NCBI GenBank assembly: GCA_029226975.1
Contig: JAQXZB010000075.1
Span: 1 to 64,000 of the forward strand
Direction: 5' to 3'
Source: Clostridiales bacterium
GTDB lineage: Bacteria > Bacillota > Clostridia > UBA1381
DNA: 64,000 nucleotides
A program made the position numbers and the translations under genes. Positions within the stretch are counted from its first letter, which is position 1. Every line of letters begins with the position of its first letter. The notes beneath the pieces were generated by a model. The model searched no databases, had not been told where the DNA came from, and worked only from the letters and a program-made list of their open reading frames with translations. Positions 26,250 through 34,199 of the stretch are shown here, in pieces.

Positions 26250-27113
26250 ATGAATAATAAATTAAAAGGCACTGTGAGTATAATAATTTCAGCCTTTTGC
26301 TTTGCGCTTATGAACGCCTTTGTAAGGGCTGCGGGAGATTTGCCCACGATGCAGAAGATGTTTTTCAGGAATGCCGTTGCGTTTTTCGTGGCGGCGGCAG
26401 TGCTTGCAAAATCCGGCACAGGCTTTGGAACGCAAAAGAAATTTGTTCCCCATTTGTTTTTAAGAGCCTTCTTCGGCAGTGTGGGGATTTTTTGCAATTT
26501 CTACGCAATAGACCATCTTGTGCTGTCGGACGCGTCAATGCTTAACAAGCTTTCGCCGTTTTTTGCGGTGATATGCTCCTACTTTATATTAAAGGAAAAA
26601 GTAAAGCCCTATCAGGCAATTGCGGTAATTATTGCCTTTGCGGGCGCACTCTTTATAATAAAGCCCGCCGGCGCGCTTTTAAATTACGCAAGCCTTGTGG
26701 GAGTGTTAGGGGGACTTGGCGCGGGAATTGCCTATACAATGGTAAGAAAATTAAGTCAAATGGGCGAGAGAGGGCCGTTTATCGTGTTCTTTTTCTCGGC
26801 GTTTTCCTCGCTTGTAACATTGCCGTACTTGATTTTTAATTACCACCCCATGACCCTATGGCAGCTTTGCTCGCTGCTTTTGGCAGGCATTGCGGCAACG
26901 GGCGGACAGTTTGCAATTACCGCCGCGTATTCCTACGCACCGGCAAGAGAGGTGTCTGTGTTTGACTACACACAAATAATATTTGCTGCGCTCATAGGCT
27001 TCTTTGCCTTCGGCGATGTGCCGGATATATGGAGCGTAACGGGATACATAATCATCTGCGGCGTGTCCGTATGGATGTTTATAAAGAACAAGAAAGAATT
27101 TGGGAGGTTATAA
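26250..27113 (+). CDS. EamA/DMT-family transporter
   Basis: A 287-aa polytopic protein with about ten hydrophobic helices in two EamA repeats (first repeat around ALMNAFVRAAG, second around GVLGGLGAGIAYTMVRKLSQ). DMT exporters move metabolites, drugs or amino acids; the substrate cannot be read here. A TTG at 26244 directly abuts the ribosome site GGGGAGAG. ATG 26250 has proper spacing and is used. It is 17 nt after the FAD dehydrogenase and 2 nt before the ChrA genes, so these are probably cotranscribed. Confidence 0.9.
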   Translation: MNNKLKGTVSIIISAFCFALMNAFVRAAGDLPTMQKMFFRNAVAFFVAAAVLAKSGTGFGTQKKFVPHLFLRAFFGSVGIFCNFYAIDHLVLSDASMLNKLSPFFAVICSYFILKEKVKPYQAIAVIIAFAGALFIIKPAGALLNYASLVGVLGGLGAGIAYTMVRKLSQMGERGPFIVFFFSAFSSLVTLPYLIFNYHPMTLWQLCSLLLAGIAATGGQFAITAAYSYAPAREVSVFDYTQIIFAALIGFFAFGDVPDIWSVTGYIIICGVSVWMFIKNKKEFGRL

Positions 27114-27115
27114 AA

Positions 27116-27667
27116 ATGAAGAAGCTTTGGGAATTATTCACTACATTTTTCAGAATAGGGGCGTTCACCTTCGGCGGCGGTTACGCCATGCTTGCCCTTT
27201 TGCAGAAAGAAATCGTGGAGATACATAAATGGGCGAGCGAGGAGGAGCTTTTGGATTATTACGCCATAGCCCAGTGTACTCCGGGAGTAATCGCGGTAAA
27301 CACCGCCACATTTATCGGCGTAAAGCAAAAGGGCATAATAGGCGGCATTGTGGCAACCCTTGGGCTTGTGCTGCCGTCAATTGTGATAATTGCGGTTATT
27401 GCGGCATTTTTGAAGAATTTCATGGAATATAAGATAGTGGGACATATCTTAGGCGGTATAAAGGCGGTTGTTGCGGCGCTGATTTTGGACGCAGTGGTAA
27501 CAATCGGGAAAAAAGCCATAGTTGATAAGGTATGTATTGCCATTGCAATTTTGTCCTTTATCGCGTCGGTATTTTTCTCCGTTTCCCCGGTGTTTATCGT
27601 AATCGCGGCGTGTGCGGTGGGAATAATTTTAAAGGGCAGAAAGAGAGGAGGAGAAAACAATGCTTAA
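27116..27667 (+). CDS. Chromate-transporter-family protein, first half-subunit
   Basis: A 183-aa CHR-domain protein with the family signature FTFGGGYAMLALLQKE near the N-terminus and CTPGVIAVNTATFIG after it, followed by five or six membrane helices. Short CHR proteins work as pairs. ATG 27116 follows GGGAGG with 8-nt spacing; the longer frame back to 27029 lies inside the EamA gene. It overlaps the second half-subunit by 8 bp. Chromate may not be the natural substrate in an anaerobe; other oxyanions such as sulfate are possible. Confidence 0.9.
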   Translation: MKKLWELFTTFFRIGAFTFGGGYAMLALLQKEIVEIHKWASEEELLDYYAIAQCTPGVIAVNTATFIGVKQKGIIGGIVATLGLVLPSIVIIAVIAAFLKNFMEYKIVGHILGGIKAVVAALILDAVVTIGKKAIVDKVCIAIAILSFIASVFFSVSPVFIVIAACAVGIILKGRKRGGENNA

Positions 27668-28271
27668 AACCTTGCTTTTGGTATACTATGAATTTTTCAA
27701 GGTAGGGCTGTTTTCCATAGGCGGCGGACTGGCGACAGTTCCGTTTTTGAAGGAAATAGCGATGCGCTATGACTGGTTTGATTTGGATATGTTAAGCACC
27801 ATGATTGCGGTTGCGGAGTCAACCCCCGGAGCAATAGGCGTAAACATGGCGACCTATTCGGGCTTTGTTGCGGGACACAGCGCCGGAGGGCTTATGGCAG
27901 GTCTTGTGGGCTGTGTAATCTCCACGCTGGGGCTTATATCCCCGGCGATAATCGTAATAACCCTTGTTTCAAAGGCGTATAAAAAATTTCGGGACAATCA
28001 CCTTGTGCAAAGCGGCTTTTACGGCGTGCGCCCGGCGGTAACGGGAATGATAGCTTCGGCGGGGCTTATCATAATTCAGGCGGCGTTTTTAAAGGGAAGC
28101 ATACCGGCATATACGGGAATATGGACGTGGGTGCGCGAATTTTTGGGCATAGTGGATTACAAGGCGGTAATCCTTTTTGCGGCGGCGTTTATCGCGTTAA
28201 GGAAGATAAAGGTACACCCGATTTGGTTTATAGTAACGGGCGGCGTTTTGGGCGCGGTGTTTTTGATGTAA
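27660..28271 (+). CDS. Chromate-transporter-family protein, second half-subunit
   Basis: A 203-aa CHR-domain partner with FSIGGGLATVPFLKE and STPGAIGVNMATYSGF, plus about six hydrophobic helices. Its start lies inside the first half-subunit, so the two are translationally coupled. Pairs of this kind are thought to assemble with opposite membrane topology to form one transporter. It is the last gene before the sigH promoter. Confidence 0.9.
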   Translation: MLKTLLLVYYEFFKVGLFSIGGGLATVPFLKEIAMRYDWFDLDMLSTMIAVAESTPGAIGVNMATYSGFVAGHSAGGLMAGLVGCVISTLGLISPAIIVITLVSKAYKKFRDNHLVQSGFYGVRPAVTGMIASAGLIIIQAAFLKGSIPAYTGIWTWVREFLGIVDYKAVILFAAAFIALRKIKVHPIWFIVTGGVLGAVFLM

Positions 28272-28275
28272 ATTG

Positions 28276-28304
28276 TTGACATATCAATTTTGATGTGGTA
28301 TAAT
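28276..28304 (+). promoter_or_regulatory. Consensus SigA-type promoter of sigH
   Basis: A perfect TTGACA (28276-28281), 17-nt spacer, TATAAT (28299-28304), starting 5 nt after the ChrA stop. It is the closest match to consensus in the window. Confidence 0.9.
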
Positions 28305-28341
28305 CTAAAATGTACTTATATCAGATGAGGAGTATTTTACG

Positions 28342-28971
28342 ATGCGCTCACAAAGAAATAATTTTAACGCTCTTTGTGATGAGGAGCTTGTTAAAAGAGC
28401 ACAGCAGGGCAATAAGGAGGCTCTGGAATGTATCATACTGCGCTACAGAAAGCTGGTTTATTCAAAATCAAAATCATTTTTCTTGGCGGGAGCGGACAGC
28501 GATGATATTATTCAAGAGGGACTTATAGGCCTTTATAATGCTGTGATGAAGTTCAATGTGGACAAGTTCCCCTTCTTTAAGGTGTTTGCCGCAATATGCG
28601 TAAAGCGCAGAATGATAACCGCCGTAAAGGAGGCGTCGAGAAAAAAACACTCCCCTCTAAACTCTTATGTTTCACTTGATAACAATACCTTTGACGATGA
28701 AAGCGATACTACACTTTTGGATTTAATTCCTACCGGTGAAGTTCAGGATCCTGAAGCAATATTGATTGACAGAGAAAATATAGACGGTATGGAGTATAAA
28801 ATCAACAAAACATTAAGCGAGTTTGAGCTTGAGGTTTTGTACTATTATCTGGAAAACCATTCCTATAAGGAAATCGCCGATAAGCTCGGACGTGATGTTA
28901 AGGCGGTGGATAACGCCATGCAGCGCATAAAAAAGAAGCTGCGCCATCTCGGAGCGGGCGACGGCGAATAG
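28342..28971 (+). CDS. sigH: RNA polymerase sigma factor SigH
   Basis: A 209-aa sigma-70 family protein. Region 2 reads FFLAGADSDDIIQEGLIGLYNAV, followed by a SigH-like stretch (ICVKRRMITAVKEASRKKHS, then PLNSYVSLDNNTFDDESDTT). The region 4 HTH is SYKEIADKLGRDVKAVDNAM. This matches the stationary-phase/early-sporulation SigH of Bacillus and Clostridium in size and motif order. It supports a spore-forming host together with the SpoVM-like gene at 36437. The promoter is SigA-type, as expected for sigH. Confidence 0.94.
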   Translation: MRSQRNNFNALCDEELVKRAQQGNKEALECIILRYRKLVYSKSKSFFLAGADSDDIIQEGLIGLYNAVMKFNVDKFPFFKVFAAICVKRRMITAVKEASRKKHSPLNSYVSLDNNTFDDESDTTLLDLIPTGEVQDPEAILIDRENIDGMEYKINKTLSEFELEVLYYYLENHSYKEIADKLGRDVKAVDNAMQRIKKKLRHLGAGDGE

Positions 28972-28996
28972 GAAAAAAGAACGAGAGGTATTTATC

Positions 28997-29287
28997 ATGT
29001 CTGAAGCACAATTTGAGGACAAGACATTAGTGTGCCGCGACTGCGGCAGTGAGTTCGTTTTTACTGCGGGCGAACAGGAATTTTACGCTCAGAAGGGCTT
29101 TGAAAATGAGCCGCTTCGCTGCAAGGAGTGCAGAATTGAGCATAAAAAGAGAATACAGCGCGAAAAGCCCATGTTTGAGATAGTATGCTCAAGCTGCGGC
29201 AAGGTTGACAAGGTTCCCTTTGAGCCGCGTCACGACAAGCCTGTATATTGCAGTGAATGTTTTGAAAAAATTCGAAAGGACAGCTGA
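28997..29287 (+). CDS. Zinc-ribbon protein with two CxxC-type modules
   Basis: A 96-aa protein with LVCRDCGSEF...LRCKEC as the first ribbon and VCSSCGKVDKVPF...YCSECF as the second. The paired CxxC spacing is that of small zinc-ribbon (zf-trcl type) proteins. No enzyme residues are visible, and it could bind nucleic acid or protein. It lies 25 nt after sigH with GAGAGGT as ribosome site and 5 nt before the malic enzyme, so it is likely cotranscribed with both. Confidence 0.85.
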   Translation: MSEAQFEDKTLVCRDCGSEFVFTAGEQEFYAQKGFENEPLRCKECRIEHKKRIQREKPMFEIVCSSCGKVDKVPFEPRHDKPVYCSECFEKIRKDS

Positions 29288-29292
29288 TTTTA

Positions 29293-30465
29293 ATGGATAA
29301 AAAGGAATTTGCGCTCAGGCAGCATGAGCAATGGAAGGGCAAGATAGAGATAATCTCCCGCGCAAGGGTTACAAACAGGGAGGAGCTTGCTGTGGCGTAC
29401 ACGCCGGGCGTTGCCGAGCCTTGTCTTGAAATAGCAAAGGACACTGACTTGTCATATAAATATACAAGACGTTCAAATCTTGTTGCGGTTATTACCGACG
29501 GAACGGCAGTTCTCGGACTGGGCGATATAGGCCCGGAGGCGGGTATGCCGGTTATGGAGGGCAAGTGCGCTCTGTTTAAGGAGTTTGCGGACATAGACGC
29601 ATTTCCTCTTTGTATTCGCTCCAAGGAGGTTGACGATATTGTAAACACCGTAAAGCTCATTTCCGGGTCATTCGGCGGAATAAATCTTGAGGACATAAGC
29701 GCACCGCGCTGTATCGAGATAGAAAAACGCTTAAAGCAGGAGTGCGATATTCCCATATTCCATGACGACCAGCACGGAACGGCGGTTGTTGTACTTGCGG
29801 CGGTGTTAAACGCCTTAAAGCTTGTTAAAAAGGATATAACAAAAATCAAGGCGGTAATAAACGGCGCGGGCGCGGCAGGCAGTGCGATAACGAAGCTGCT
29901 TGTGTCAAGAGGTCTTAAAAACGTTATAGTCTGCGACATAAACGGCGCGCTCACAAGAGGCGGCAAGCTTATGAACAGCGAGCAGGAACATCTTGCCGAA
30001 CTTACAAACCCCGATAACACAGGCGGGTCATTAAGAGAGGTCATAAAGGACGCGGATTTGTTTATAGGCGTGTCTGCGCCGAATATAGTTGACGGTGAAA
30101 TGATAAAATCCATGGCAGACAAGCCTATAATATTCGCCATGGCAAACCCGGTGCCGGAGATTGGGCCCGACGAGGCAAAGGCGGCAGGCGCATATATTGT
30201 GGGAACAGGGCGTTCGGATTATCCCAATCAGATAAACAACGTTCTGGCATTCCCGGGAATTTTTAGGGGTGCGCTTGACGTAAGGGCATCGGACATAAAC
30301 GACGAGATGAAGATTGCGGCGGCGGAGGCGATTGCCTCGGTAATAACCGAGGAGGAGCTTGACCGCGAGTACATAATCCCGGATGTTTTTGATAAAAGAA
30401 TGGTAAAGCGCGTTTCCGAAGCGGTAGCCAAAGCCGCAAGAGAAACGGGAACAGCGCGGCTGTAG
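29293..30465 (+). CDS. NAD(P)-dependent malic enzyme (oxaloacetate-decarboxylating)
   Basis: Oxidative decarboxylation of malate to pyruvate and CO2, or the reverse, in the cytoplasm. The 390 aa are the short bacterial form without the phosphotransacetylase domain of MaeB. The malic N-domain shows AVAYTPGVAEPC, VLGLGDIGPEAGMPVMEGK and IPIFHDDQHGTAVV; the Rossmann domain shows VINGAGAAGSAITKLL. Cofactor preference cannot be decided by eye. With PPDK and the oxaloacetate decarboxylase locus in the same window it belongs to the C3/C4 node. A hairpin terminator follows. Confidence 0.95.
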   Translation: MDKKEFALRQHEQWKGKIEIISRARVTNREELAVAYTPGVAEPCLEIAKDTDLSYKYTRRSNLVAVITDGTAVLGLGDIGPEAGMPVMEGKCALFKEFADIDAFPLCIRSKEVDDIVNTVKLISGSFGGINLEDISAPRCIEIEKRLKQECDIPIFHDDQHGTAVVVLAAVLNALKLVKKDITKIKAVINGAGAAGSAITKLLVSRGLKNVIVCDINGALTRGGKLMNSEQEHLAELTNPDNTGGSLREVIKDADLFIGVSAPNIVDGEMIKSMADKPIIFAMANPVPEIGPDEAKAAGAYIVGTGRSDYPNQINNVLAFPGIFRGALDVRASDINDEMKIAAAEAIASVITEEELDREYIIPDVFDKRMVKRVSEAVAKAARETGTARL

Positions 30466-30490
30466 CAGATAGGAATATTAACGTGTGAAT

Positions 30491-30521
30491 GAGTTCGGTA
30501 TTGCGCCGGACTCGTTTTATT
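30491..30521 (+). terminator. Terminator after malic enzyme
   Basis: GAGTTCGG (30491-30498) pairs with CCGGACTC (30506-30513, one G-U) around a 7-nt loop and is followed by GTTTTATTT. Confidence 0.75.
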
Positions 30522-30575
30522 TGATTTCAAAGAAATTAAATAAACGTAAGTATTCAATATGATTATTTAAAAAGC

Positions 30576-30604
30576 TTGAAAATTTATTTGTTATGTGATA
30601 TAAT
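30576..30604 (+). promoter_or_regulatory. Promoter of the EcsC leader RNA
   Basis: TTGAAA (30576-30581), 17-nt spacer, TATAAT (30599-30604). The expected transcript start, near 30611, coincides with the first base of the leader's outer stem. Confidence 0.85.
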
Positions 30605-30610
30605 GTCATT

Positions 30611-30785
30611 GCGACACAATCTGAATAGAATTTAAACCGTTATGGGAAAATACTTGTGGTAAAAGGTGTTTTCTCTATTTACTCATACCATAACGGTGGA
30701 GATTGTGTCGCAGCAATAAGGGATTACACTTTTTCGGTGCGTTCTCTTGTTGCGGGGGCGCACTTTTTGGTGTGAAACGTAATCC
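30611..30785 (+). ncRNA. Highly structured 5' leader or candidate non-coding RNA
   Basis: Three nested helices can be drawn by hand. GCGACACAATC (30611-30621) pairs with GATTGTGTCGC (30701-30711), 11 bp perfect. ACCGTTATGG (30636-30645) pairs with CCATAACGGT (30688-30697), 10 bp perfect. GAAAATAC (30646-30653) pairs with GTGTTTTC (30666-30673). A second domain has GGATTAC (30721-30727) with GTAATCC (30779-30785) enclosing GTGCG (30737-30741) with CGCAC (30759-30763); within it a CACTTTTT-GGTG motif is repeated directly. No poly-U follows either domain, so it looks like a 5' leader of the EcsC gene rather than a terminated small RNA. It matches no riboswitch class I know. Confidence 0.7.
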
Positions 30786-30794
30786 ATAATACAC

Positions 30795-30820
30795 TTTGTA
30801 AATTTCGCGAACTTTACAAA
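30795..30820. promoter_or_regulatory. 26-bp near-perfect palindrome ahead of the EcsC gene
   Basis: TTTGTAAA (30795-30802), T, the self-complementary TTCGCGAA (30804-30811), C, TTTACAAA (30813-30820). Only the T/C pair breaks the symmetry. It ends 10 nt before the AAGGAGG ribosome site. As DNA it could be an operator; as RNA it would form a hairpin close to the ribosome site. Confidence 0.6.
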
Positions 30821-30845
30821 ACATTATAAAAAGGAGGATACATAA

Positions 30846-31553
30846 ATGGAAAAAGAAGAGAAAAAGAAGTTGTTTTCTCAAGAAGATATAATGAAAATCC
30901 TTGATGCTTGCTATGATAAGTCTATACAAGGAATTCCGCATGTCAGTCCTTCGGTGGAACAGATTGCAACCGAATATATGGAAAAATATCCAACGACAGA
31001 ACAAGCGTGTAAAGCGATGATAAAAAATCAGATTATTAAATGTACAACATCAGGATTTCTTACAGGATTTGGCGGTTTTATTACTCTGCCGGTTACATTA
31101 CCGGCTAATGTTACGAGCGTTTTATATGTTCAAATGAGAATGATAGCTTGCGCTGCGTTTATGGCTGGATTTGATTTGAATGGTGATGAAACCCAAACCT
31201 TTGTATATGCCTGTCTTGCAGGAGTTGCCGTTAATGAAATGTTAAAACAAGCGGGGATTAAATTTGGCGTAAAACTGACAAATAGCTTAATAAAGAAAAT
31301 TCCCGGAAAAGTTTTAACAAAAATAAATCAAAAAGTCGGTTTTAGATTTATTACAAAATTTGGGACAAAAGGCATAATAAATATGGGAAAACTCGTTCCC
31401 GGTGTTGGTGCTGTTATCGGCGGCGGTTTGGATTTGGTTGAAACAAAAGCTATTGGCGACAGAACATATAAATGGTTTTTTGAAGGCAACTATATCTATG
31501 ATGAAAAGGCGGAAGCTTCTGCCATACCAATAAAAGTAGTTGAAAATCAATAA
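30846..31553 (+). CDS. EcsC-family protein
   Basis: A 235-aa protein of the EcsC family, named after the third gene of the Bacillus ecs locus; the biochemical function is unknown. An N-terminal helical part (QEDIMKILDACYDKSIQGIP) is followed by glycine-rich hydrophobic segments (TSGFLTGFGGFITLPVTLPA and LVPGVGAVIGGGLDLVET) that could insert in or lie on the membrane. It has a strong AAGGAGG site and a 235-nt structured leader with its own promoter. Its codon choice is AT-richer than that of flanking genes, which may mean recent acquisition. The 200 nt after it hold only weak hairpins and a terminator. Confidence 0.82.
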   Translation: MEKEEKKKLFSQEDIMKILDACYDKSIQGIPHVSPSVEQIATEYMEKYPTTEQACKAMIKNQIIKCTTSGFLTGFGGFITLPVTLPANVTSVLYVQMRMIACAAFMAGFDLNGDETQTFVYACLAGVAVNEMLKQAGIKFGVKLTNSLIKKIPGKVLTKINQKVGFRFITKFGTKGIINMGKLVPGVGAVIGGGLDLVETKAIGDRTYKWFFEGNYIYDEKAEASAIPIKVVENQ

Positions 31554-31705
31554 ATAAAGTGGGAAGAATATAACGCGCGGCAGTTGATTAGTATTTGTGA
31601 CATCGGTTTTATAGCGTTTCTCGTCTAAAAATACCGTTCTTCTGCTTCTTGTCCCATGGGGTGGGGATTTTTCCCTCTGTCATGAGATTATATGTCCTTT
31701 GTAAC

Positions 31706-31751
31706 AAAAAGCACAGCGCAGGGGCAGTTTTGCCGCGGCGCTGTGCCTTTT
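31706..31751. terminator. Bidirectional terminator between EcsC gene and lipoprotein gene
   Basis: GCACAGCGC (31711-31719) and GCGCTGTGC (31738-31746) form a 9-bp stem with A runs on the left and T runs on the right. An inner GGCA/TGCC helix is possible. Confidence 0.88.
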
Positions 31752-31753
31752 GG

Positions 31754-32179
31754 TTAATATGCCGCCGCGGTTATTGTACCGTCCTCGGCATAGGAAATAT
31801 CTATCGTTGAGCCGTCGTTTATTGTTATATCGTTTATTGTGTCCGTGCCGCCGCCGTCAACGTATACAAGCTTGATGTTGAATACATTCGACGAGAAGCC
31901 GCCCGTTATGGTCGCCGTTGTGGACTCCCATTCGTACAGCGTGTTTGAGAGAAGATTTCCGCTCTCCGTTCCCGAATCGGGGTCTATGGCGTAAATTTCG
32001 CTTATGTCCAGTCCTGTGCTGTTGCTTATCGCAATTCCGAAATTAAGCTGAGGCGGCGCCGGTACCTCTGTTTCCGTAATTACCGGGATTTCCGTATCCG
32101 CCGGCTCCGATGCCGGAGCACAGGCCGCGGCACAAAGTACAAGCATTGCCGCAAGTGCTGTGGTGATATATTTTTTCAT
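31754..32179 (-). CDS. Putative lipoprotein of unknown function
   Basis: A 141-aa protein with a lipoprotein signal (MKKYITTALAAMLVLCAAAC) whose cysteine would be lipidated. An acidic, Pro/Glu-rich linker follows, then about 95 residues predicted by eye to be beta-rich (NFGIAISNSTGLDISEIYAI and VFNIKLVYVDGGGTDTINDI). It resembles small extracellular beta-sandwich domains but I cannot name a family. A strong ribosome site (AAAGGAG) and its own promoter make it a single-gene unit. Confidence 0.75.
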   Translation of the reverse strand: MKKYITTALAAMLVLCAAACAPASEPADTEIPVITETEVPAPPQLNFGIAISNSTGLDISEIYAIDPDSGTESGNLLSNTLYEWESTTATITGGFSSNVFNIKLVYVDGGGTDTINDITINDGSTIDISYAEDGTITAAAY

Positions 32180-32244
32180 GTTGTCTCCTTTCTTAAAATA
32201 AGTATTTGAAATACCGTTTTGTATTTCTAAACATCCATATTATA

Positions 32245-32273
32245 TATATATCACTAAATGGGCAAAATGTCAA
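32245..32273 (-). promoter_or_regulatory. Promoter of the lipoprotein gene
   Basis: Minus strand: TTGACA (32268-32273), 17-nt spacer, TATATA (32245-32250). The leader also carries a GAAATAC/GTATTTC hairpin (32209-32228). Confidence 0.7.
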
Positions 32274-32302
32274 GCTTTTTGTCAAAACAGAGTGCTTTTT
32301 TG

Positions 32303-34042
32303 TCAGTTTTTCAAGGTTTTTGGGGTGACATATACGGTATTATACCGGTCATATATGACCATACCCGGCTTTGCTCCGGCGGGCTTTTTGACATTTTTTA
32401 TCTGTGTGTAGTCCACCGGCACCTGGGAGGACGCCCTCGCCTTTGAGTAATATGCCGCAAGCTGTGCGGCTTCCATCAGCGTTGTTTTCGGTACGTCTTT
32501 GTCAAGACCCAGCTTTATTACGGTGTGGGAGCCGTGAATGTTTTTTGTATGAAACCATATGTCGGAGGAGTTGGCAAGCTTTGTGGTAAGGTAATCGTTT
32601 TGTGTGTTGTTTTTTCCCACATAAATGTCAAACCCGTCCGAGGATACAAAGTGCAGTGGCTTTGCCTGGGGCTGCTTTTGCTTTTTCGAGTCGCGGCGCC
32701 GGTTTAAATACCCCTGTGCGATAAGCTCGGTGCGTATTGCGTTAAGGTCGCTTTCCGTTTCGGCGTTCTCCGCCGCTGTCAGGGTGCTTTCCAAATAATA
32801 AAGCTCGTTTTTTGCGCCCTCTATCTGCTTTGCCGCTTCCGTTTCGGCAATCTTTGCTTTGGTGTACTTCTTAAAATAGTGCTGAGCGTTTTGTGACGGA
32901 GAAAGCCGCACATCAAGGGGTATGGTGACGGAGGGCATATCCTCCTCATAGTAGTTTATTACCTCAACCGACTTGTCCCCGTCCTTGATTTGGTGCATTG
33001 CCGAGGTGACAAGCTCGCCGTATATTTTGTATTTGTCCTTGTTTTTCGCGTCATTTACCGTTCTTTGCAGAATAATAAGCTTTTTGTTTATGCGTTCTAT
33101 ATTGTTTGACAAAAGCTTCACAAGCCCTGCGCTTTTTTGTCTCATGCGCTCGTGCATATCCCTTGTGCCGTAGAATTTATCAAGCATTGCGCTTATGCCC
33201 TCACAGGGAACAATATCCGCCATATCGCCGTACTGCTCTATCATGAATGAGGAAAAATCAAGCATTTTCCCTGTTCCCTTTTCAACAATCAGACAGGGCG
33301 AAAAATCGTTTTGACGGACCTTTTGCGAAAACCTTACAAGCTCCGCCTTTAAGGCGCTTTGCTTGTTTAAATTCAAATCGGCTGTGGTAATATCCGTACG
33401 CGAAAAAGCGCGGTATACAATCTCTCTTGCCGTAAGGGGACTTATGCCGCAGACCGCGTCAAGAAGCACGTTAAAAGCGCGCTTGGGCAGCGAAAAGTCA
33501 AGCTCCGTTTCCGGCACAACCTCGATTAGGGGAGTTTTGTCCTGAGCGGGGGGAGATACATAATCAAGCCCCGGTAAAATCTGTCTTACCGAGCTTACGG
33601 TAAAATCCACCCTTTTTATGGAGTCGATTATTTTCATGTCATTATTTACCAGAATAATATTTGAATGTCTGCCCATTATTTCGATTATAATATGCTTGAC
33701 GGTAAGATCGCCAAGCTCGTCATAGCTTTCAACGGAGATTTTGACTGTGCGTTCAAAGCCCTCCTGGGTAACGGCAATGATTTTGCCGCTGCCTAAATGC
33801 TTTCTTAAAAGCATACAAAACATGGGTGCGGTGACGGGGTTCTTTTTGGGTGTGTCGGTAAAGTGCAGCCGCGGATGCGCGGGGCTTGCGGAAAGAACAA
33901 GACGAAAGCTTTCCTCCCGCGTCCGTATATGAATTACAATTTCGTCCTTTTCGGGCTGATGTATTTTATCTATTCTGCCGCCGACAATCTTATTTGCCGT
34001 TTCAAGGGTCAGCGCCCTTATGCAGACTGCGTCCAGTGCCAT
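32303..34042 (-). CDS. rqcH: RqcH (NFACT family) ribosome quality-control factor
   Basis: Bacterial homologue of Rqc2/NEMF. It binds stalled 50S subunits and recruits tRNA-Ala to add C-terminal alanine tails. The protein (579 aa) has the NFACT-N start MALDAVCIRALTLETANKI with GGRIDKIHQPEKDEI, a coiled-coil middle (about 280-440), and the NFACT-R domain near the C-terminus (DGFDIYVGKNNTQNDYLTTK, SDIWFHTKNIHGSHTVIK). Older annotations call it a fibronectin-binding protein. On the minus strand an extended -10 TGATATAAT lies about 25-35 nt upstream of an AAAGGAA ribosome site. Confidence 0.95.
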   Translation of the reverse strand: MALDAVCIRALTLETANKIVGGRIDKIHQPEKDEIVIHIRTREESFRLVLSASPAHPRLHFTDTPKKNPVTAPMFCMLLRKHLGSGKIIAVTQEGFERTVKISVESYDELGDLTVKHIIIEIMGRHSNIILVNNDMKIIDSIKRVDFTVSSVRQILPGLDYVSPPAQDKTPLIEVVPETELDFSLPKRAFNVLLDAVCGISPLTAREIVYRAFSRTDITTADLNLNKQSALKAELVRFSQKVRQNDFSPCLIVEKGTGKMLDFSSFMIEQYGDMADIVPCEGISAMLDKFYGTRDMHERMRQKSAGLVKLLSNNIERINKKLIILQRTVNDAKNKDKYKIYGELVTSAMHQIKDGDKSVEVINYYEEDMPSVTIPLDVRLSPSQNAQHYFKKYTKAKIAETEAAKQIEGAKNELYYLESTLTAAENAETESDLNAIRTELIAQGYLNRRRDSKKQKQPQAKPLHFVSSDGFDIYVGKNNTQNDYLTTKLANSSDIWFHTKNIHGSHTVIKLGLDKDVPKTTLMEAAQLAAYYSKARASSQVPVDYTQIKNVKKPAGAKPGMVIYDRYNTVYVTPKTLKN

Positions 34043-34124
34043 AGTTATTTTCCTTTCCGAATACTTATTTATGCTATTATATCACAAACCGAGCAAAAAG
34101 AAAAGAACAAAAAACATAAAAACA

Positions 34125-34153
34125 TTGATTTTGGCGCAGGTTTATGATAGAAT
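34125..34153 (+). promoter_or_regulatory. Promoter of the acyltransferase-GNAT-sirtuin run
   Basis: TTGATT (34125-34130), 17-nt spacer, TAGAAT (34148-34153). About 40 nt before the ATG at 34200. Confidence 0.6.
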
Positions 34154-34199
34154 TAAGAAAGGGGACATATTCCCCGAAAATACGTCAAGGGAGAAAAAT

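Noticed and set aside
29061-30140. A 359-codon minus-strand ORF opposite the malic enzyme and zinc-ribbon genes
   Set aside because: It is the antisense of conserved coding sequence, with Ser/Pro/Phe-rich composition typical of a complementary-frame artefact and no ribosome site.
30611-30711. Leader read as c-di-GMP, c-di-AMP (ydaO), T-box or Mn riboswitch
   Set aside because: The conserved loop sequences of these classes are not present; only generic helices can be drawn.
30611-30711. The same inverted repeat read as a MITE or IS remnant
   Set aside because: No target-site duplication flanks the outer repeats and the promoter is placed exactly at its left end, which fits an RNA leader better.
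30795-30820. Palindrome read as a LexA (SOS) box
   Set aside because: Firmicute LexA sites have GAAC on the left and GTTC on the right; here the centre is TTCGCGAA, the opposite order.
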